Of a DNA stretch of 64,000 nucleotides, positions 60,060 to 64,000 are shown in pieces (position 1 is the first letter of the stretch; every line of letters starts with the position of its first letter). Location: the NCBI GenBank assembly GCA_015063985.1, contig SVTC01000009.1, positions 1 to 64,000 on the forward strand, read 5' to 3'. The DNA comes from Oscillospiraceae bacterium. GTDB taxonomy: Bacteria > Bacillota > Clostridia > Oscillospirales > SIG627. Both the position numbers and the translations under genes were made by a program. Under the pieces are notes generated by a model. The model saw only the letters and a list, made by a program, of their open reading frames with translations, ran no database searches and had not been told where the DNA came from.

Positions 60060-60661
60060 ATCTCGGAATCTTCGGCGGAAGCTTCAATCCTCCCCACAGG
60101 GGGCATCTTGTGGCGGCAAAGGCTTTTTTTGAAGAAGCAAAGCTTGACCGTCTTTTAATTACCGTTGCAGGAAAGCCTCCCCACAAGGAGCTTGACGAAA
60201 AATGCAGTGATGCCCATCGCCTGGAAATGACCAGATTAAACTTTCTCTCAATGGGAGAAAGAGTCACCGTCAGCGACATAGAGCTTATGCGCCGAGGAAA
60301 AAGCTATACCTACGACACACTTTGTCAGCTCAAAAAGCTCTACCCCGATGATAAGCTGTTCTTATATTGCGGAAGCGATATGCTCTTAAGCTTCAAAAGG
60401 TGGTACAGATACACCGATATTCTGAAAATGTGCACCCTTTGCGTAATGAAGCGTCTGGACTGCGTCCCCCTCTGGGAAAGCTCGCTGAAGGAGCTTGAGG
60501 ATGAGGCGCCCAACGGAATAATCCCCATTACCGCTCCTCACTATGAGGAAAGCTCCACTGCAGTAAGAAAAGAGCTGAGCAGAGGAAGCATCCCCGCGGG
60601 GCTGGTGGACGAGGTGGCAGACTACATCAGGCAAAGGGGGCTGTATCTTGCAGGATCTTGA
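60056..60661 (+). CDS. nadD: Nicotinate-nucleotide adenylyltransferase
   Basis: The 201-residue protein has the nucleotidyltransferase motif GGSFNPPHRGHL and the C-terminal ESSTAVRKEL (ISSTxxR-type). It makes nicotinate adenine dinucleotide in NAD synthesis. The following yqeK start lies 14 bases inside its end. Confidence 0.95.
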   Translation: MNLGIFGGSFNPPHRGHLVAAKAFFEEAKLDRLLITVAGKPPHKELDEKCSDAHRLEMTRLNFLSMGERVTVSDIELMRRGKSYTYDTLCQLKKLYPDDKLFLYCGSDMLLSFKRWYRYTDILKMCTLCVMKRLDCVPLWESSLKELEDEAPNGIIPITAPHYEESSTAVRKELSRGSIPAGLVDEVADYIRQRGLYLAGS

Positions 60662-61271
60662 TTTTCTGGAAAAAGAGGTAGTAGCAAGAGTATCGAAAAA
60701 AAGAGCCCGTCACGTAATGGGAGTCAAGGAAGAGCTCACTTACCTTTGCCAAGCCTTTGAGCTCAGCCAAAAGGATACCAACGGAATGCTTGCGGCGGCT
60801 CTTCTTCACGATATAACCAAGGAAGACGATATGGCCCTTCAGCTTGAAACCGTCAGGGCTCATGGGCTTGTACCCTCAGAGGACGACGTCAAAAGCGTGT
60901 ACACCTTTCACGCTCTTTCGGGATACGTGCTTTGCAGAGACCAATACAAGCTTGACAGCGATTTTGCTCTTGCCGTGCTCCATCACTCCACGGGAGGAGA
61001 GGATCTGAGCCTATTTGATAAGCTTTTGTACGTTGCCGACTATATTGAAGAAGGCAGAGGCTATCCCGACTGTATGAAAATGAGGAATTTTGTACATCAG
61101 GGCATAGACAATGCGGATAATTTTAAGGAAAGACTTGAAATACTGGATCAAGCGGTGTATAATATTGCAGATAACACCGTAAAATTCCTCGTCGAGCGAG
61201 ATATGTACCTTCACCCCAATACTCCGCTGATGAGAGATTACTATAAGCCCCATGGGAAAGGAAGGCTTTAA
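60648..61271 (+). CDS. yqeK: YqeK-type HD domain hydrolase
   Basis: The 207-residue protein has the HD metal ligands (ARHVMGV, LLHDITK) and VLHHSTGG and VADYIEEGR, as in YqeK, which cleaves diadenosine tetraphosphate symmetrically. It starts with TTG at 60648, 7 bases after AAAGGGGG, overlapping nadD. The nadD-yqeK-rsfS order is standard. Confidence 0.93.
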   Translation: MQDLDFLEKEVVARVSKKRARHVMGVKEELTYLCQAFELSQKDTNGMLAAALLHDITKEDDMALQLETVRAHGLVPSEDDVKSVYTFHALSGYVLCRDQYKLDSDFALAVLHHSTGGEDLSLFDKLLYVADYIEEGRGYPDCMKMRNFVHQGIDNADNFKERLEILDQAVYNIADNTVKFLVERDMYLHPNTPLMRDYYKPHGKGRL

Positions 61272-61645
61272 TGACCAAGGAACAGATTTTTGAAAAAGTC
61301 AAGCTGATCGCCAACACCCTCGACAAAAAGAAGGCAAAGGACGTTAAGATCCTTTACGTTCACGATCAGACCGTTATAGCAGACTATTTTGTCATCGCCC
61401 ACGGAACAAGCACCACTCAGGTCAAGGCACTTGCCGACGAGGTGGACTACGTTCTCGGGGAAAACAACACCCCCTGCTCCTCCATAGAAGGAAGAGACGG
61501 CGGAAGCTGGATAGTGCTGGATTGCGACGACGTGCTGGTTCACGTTTTCCATTCCGAGCAAAGAAACTATTATAACCTTGAAAAACTTTGGGCGGATGCC
61601 GAGCTTATTCCCTTTGAGCCCGACACAGTCCCTGCAGGAGAATAA
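61271..61645 (+). CDS. rsfS: Ribosomal silencing factor RsfS
   Basis: The 124-residue Iojap-family protein shows [20 protein letters not shown] and [17 protein letters not shown]. It binds L14 and blocks subunit joining in starvation. Its ATG overlaps the yqeK stop (TAATG). Confidence 0.95.
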   Translation: MTKEQIFEKVKLIANTLDKKKAKDVKILYVHDQTVIADYFVIAHGTSTTQVKALADEVDYVLGENNTPCSSIEGRDGGSWIVLDCDDVLVHVFHSEQRNYYNLEKLWADAELIPFEPDTVPAGE

Positions 61646-61647
61646 AA

Positions 61648-64000
61648 ATGATCTACGATTTTAAGACAAACGACAAAAAATGGCAGGACATTTGGGATGA
61701 AAAGGAAGCCTTTAAGGCATACAACAACTCCGACAAGCCCAAATACTACACCCTCATCGAATTCCCCTACCCCTCCGGTCAGGGACTTCATATCGGACAT
61801 CCCCGTCCCTACACCGCTCTTGATATAGTTTCCAGAAAGAAGCGTATGCAGGGCTACAACGTACTCTTCCCCATGGGCTGGGATGCCTTCGGTCTGCCCA
61901 CCGAAAACTATGCGATCAAAAATAAGATCCATCCCCGTATAGTAACCGAGAAGAATATTGCCCGCTTCAAGTCTCAGCTCAAAAGTCTGGGCTTGAGCTT
62001 TGACTGGTCGAGAGAGATCAACACCACCGATCCTTCCTATTATAAGTGGACTCAGTGGATATTCCTCCAGCTCTTCAAGAAGGGCCTTGCTTACAAAAAG
62101 GAAATGAACGTTAACTTCTGCCCCTCCTGCAAGGTGGTTCTCGCCAACGAGGAGGCTGCAGGCGGCGTTTGCGAGCGTTGCGGAACAGAGGTAGTCAGAA
62201 AAACAAAGAGCCAGTGGATGCTCAAGATCACCGAATATGCTCAGCGGCTTATAGACGATCTCGAGGGACTTGACTTTATCGAGAGAGTCAAGACTCAGGA
62301 GATCAACTGGATCGGCAGAAGCGAGGGCGCTCACGTCGACTTCAGATCCACCGAGGGCGATATAATAAAGGTATACACCACCCGTCCCGACACCCTCTTC
62401 GGCGCTACCTATATGGTAATCGCACCCGAGCACGAGCTGGTGGAAAAGTGGGCAGGCAAGCTCAAGAATCTTGATGCTGTACGAGAGTATCAGGCTCAGG
62501 CAGCTAAGAAGAGCGATTTTGAAAGAACAGAGCTTGTAAAGGACAAGACCGGCGTTAAGCTGGAAGGTGTTTGCGCCATCAACCCCGTAAACAACAAAGA
62601 GATTCCCATCTTCATTTCCGATTACGTTCTTGCCACCTACGGCACAGGTGCCATTATGGCAGTTCCCGCTCACGATACCCGTGACTGGGACTTTGCAAAG
62701 GTATTTAACCTCCCCATCATCGAGGTCGTCGGCGGAGGAAACGTTCAGGACGAGCCCTTTACCGACGTAGAGACAGGCATTCTGGTCAACTCGGACTTCC
62801 TCAACGGTCTGGAGGTAAAGGATGCAAAGGAAAAGATCATTTCCTGGCTGACCGAAAAGGGCATCGGAGAAAGAAAGGTAAACTTCAAGCTCCGCGACTG
62901 GGTATTCAGCCGTCAGAGATATTGGGGCGAGCCCGTTCCTCTGGTTTACTGTGAAAAGTGCGGATGGGTGGCAGTTCCCGAGGATCAGCTCCCCGTTACT
63001 CTTCCCGACGTAGAGGCATACGAGCCCACCGACAACGGCGAGAGCCCCCTCTCCAAGATCACAGATTGGGTAAACACCACCTGCCCCCATTGCCACGGCC
63101 CCGCACAGCGCGAGACCGACACTATGCCTCAGTGGGCGGGAAGCAGCTGGTATTTCTTAAGATATTGCGACCCTAACAACGACACCTGCCTTGCTTCCAA
63201 GGAGGCTTTGGATTACTGGATGCCCGTTGATTGGTACAACGGCGGTATGGAGCACGTTACTCTCCACCTCCTCTACAGCCGTTTTTGGGCCAAGTTTCTC
63301 TACGATATAGACATATTAAAGTGCAAGGAGCCCTATCTCAAGCGCACCGCACACGGTATGATCCTGGGCGAAAACGGCGAGAAGATGTCCAAGTCCAAGG
63401 GCAACGTTGTAAACCCCGATGAAATAGTGGATCAATTTGGCGCCGACACCCTCAGACTCTATGAAATGTTCATCGGCGACTTTGAGAAGAGCGCTCCCTG
63501 GAGCCCCTCCAGTATCAAGGGCTGCAAGAGATTCACCGAAAGATTTATGTCCCTCTACGACATTGCCTCCGGTAAGGGTGAGACTCCCGCTCTGACCAAG
63601 GGACTCCACAAGTGCATCAAGAAGGTTACAAGCGACATCGACAATATGAAGTTCAACACCGCTATTGCGGCTATAATGACCTTCGTAAACGAGGTGTACG
63701 ATAATAAGTCCCTTACACTGGACGAGCTTGCCATACTCACCAAGCTTCTTTGTCCTTTCGCTCCCCATATGTGCGAGGAGCTCTGGCAGATGCTGGGCAA
63801 CACCGACCTCTGCTCCCTGGCAAGCTGGCCCGAGTACGACGAGTCCAAGTGCATAGACGATACTATCGAGATCGTTGTTCAGATCTGCGGAAAGATCCGC
63901 GCTAAGCTTAACGTAAGCGCAGACGCCACAAAGGAAGAGGTCCTTGCCCTTGCAAAGGCAGATCCTGCAATCGCCCCCCAGATCGAAGGCAAGAGACTGG
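61648..64000 (+). CDS. leuS: Leucyl-tRNA synthetase (partial, runs off window end)
   Basis: The first 784 codons are present. It has the HIGH motif (48-51, in [11 protein letters not shown]), a zinc-knuckle-like CPSC...CERCG pair near 155-175, the CP1 editing domain ([13 protein letters not shown]), and the KMSKS motif (579-583). It charges tRNA-Leu. CAGGAG precedes the ATG. Only the end of the C-terminal domain should be missing. It is the last visible gene of the plus-strand housekeeping series. Confidence 0.97.
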   Translation, partial: MIYDFKTNDKKWQDIWDEKEAFKAYNNSDKPKYYTLIEFPYPSGQGLHIGHPRPYTALDIVSRKKRMQGYNVLFPMGWDAFGLPTENYAIKNKIHPRIVTEKNIARFKSQLKSLGLSFDWSREINTTDPSYYKWTQWIFLQLFKKGLAYKKEMNVNFCPSCKVVLANEEAAGGVCERCGTEVVRKTKSQWMLKITEYAQRLIDDLEGLDFIERVKTQEINWIGRSEGAHVDFRSTEGDIIKVYTTRPDTLFGATYMVIAPEHELVEKWAGKLKNLDAVREYQAQAAKKSDFERTELVKDKTGVKLEGVCAINPVNNKEIPIFISDYVLATYGTGAIMAVPAHDTRDWDFAKVFNLPIIEVVGGGNVQDEPFTDVETGILVNSDFLNGLEVKDAKEKIISWLTEKGIGERKVNFKLRDWVFSRQRYWGEPVPLVYCEKCGWVAVPEDQLPVTLPDVEAYEPTDNGESPLSKITDWVNTTCPHCHGPAQRETDTMPQWAGSSWYFLRYCDPNNDTCLASKEALDYWMPVDWYNGGMEHVTLHLLYSRFWAKFLYDIDILKCKEPYLKRTAHGMILGENGEKMSKSKGNVVNPDEIVDQFGADTLRLYEMFIGDFEKSAPWSPSSIKGCKRFTERFMSLYDIASGKGETPALTKGLHKCIKKVTSDIDNMKFNTAIAAIMTFVNEVYDNKSLTLDELAILTKLLCPFAPHMCEELWQMLGNTDLCSLASWPEYDESKCIDDTIEIVVQICGKIRAKLNVSADATKEEVLALAKADPAIAPQIEGKRL

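Noticed and set aside
61570-63096. Minus-strand open frame of 508 codons opposite leuS
   Set aside because: leuS has all class I synthetase motifs on the plus strand; the reverse frame is a codon-bias shadow.

Overview
The window looks like a chromosomal segment of a Bacillota bacterium, most likely an uncultured gut-associated member of the class Clostridia. The signs are AAGGAGG-type ribosome binding sites, near-perfect TTGACA/TATAAT promoters with 17-bp spacers, several TTG and GTG starts, a cysteine-pair L33, a Firmicutes-type L10 leader, a TPP riboswitch with a terminator switch, and the gene order topA-plsX-rnc-(radical SAM)-smc-ftsY. Host-glycan glycosidases (GH20, GH29) fit a gut habitat. 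No rRNA gene, CRISPR array, insertion sequence or replication origin was seen.

Layout. 1-382 is non-coding and holds inverted repeats. 383-12967 carries a GH20 hexosaminidase, an EEP-family hydrolase, a phage terminase pair (terL and terS) split by an antisense riboswitch-thiT unit, two tandem MgtC-like proteins, a ZIP metal transporter, a SorE-like dehydrogenase, a PfkB-like kinase and an OmpR/histidine kinase pair. 13065-18211 carries a large secreted GLUG/metallo-beta-lactamase protein, a Gfo/Idh/MocA oxidoreductase and an unknown lipoprotein. 18480-21939 is the rpmG-secE-nusG-rplK-rplA and rplJ-rplL ribosomal cluster on the minus strand, ending in a terminator with no rpoBC behind it.

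22129-30071 is an accessory catabolic region. A divergent AraC-type regulator faces a five-gene operon (RhaM-like mutarotase, M24-like hydrolase, M81/MlrC-like protein, ASRT-family protein, GHL6-type glycosidase). A GH29 fucosidase gene follows, flanked by 17-bp direct repeats. 30288-31051 is a small phage-derived regulatory unit with its own promoter. 31189-38619 holds aspartokinase, an esterase, a second Gfo/Idh/MocA protein, an unrecognised TIM-barrel-like protein, a class C beta-lactamase-like hydrolase and uracil-DNA glycosylase. 38725-43827 is an AraC-type regulator divergent from three tandem tailspike-like beta-helix surface proteins.

43999-64000 returns to core functions: tRNA-Arg(CCG), a large membrane protein that looks like a catalytically dead P-type ATPase next to rlmB, then one long plus-strand housekeeping series (spoU-type methylase, dprA, topA, plsX, rnc, radical SAM, smc, ftsY, rdgB, nadD, yqeK, rsfS, leuS), with leuS running off the window end.

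The strongest candidates for undescribed biology are the P-type ATPase pseudoenzyme, the terminase pair interrupted by a host vitamin-uptake gene, the AraC-controlled five-gene operon with its ATTTTGATA sites, and the regulated beta-helix trio. Function assignments rest on motifs read by eye; no database search was run.
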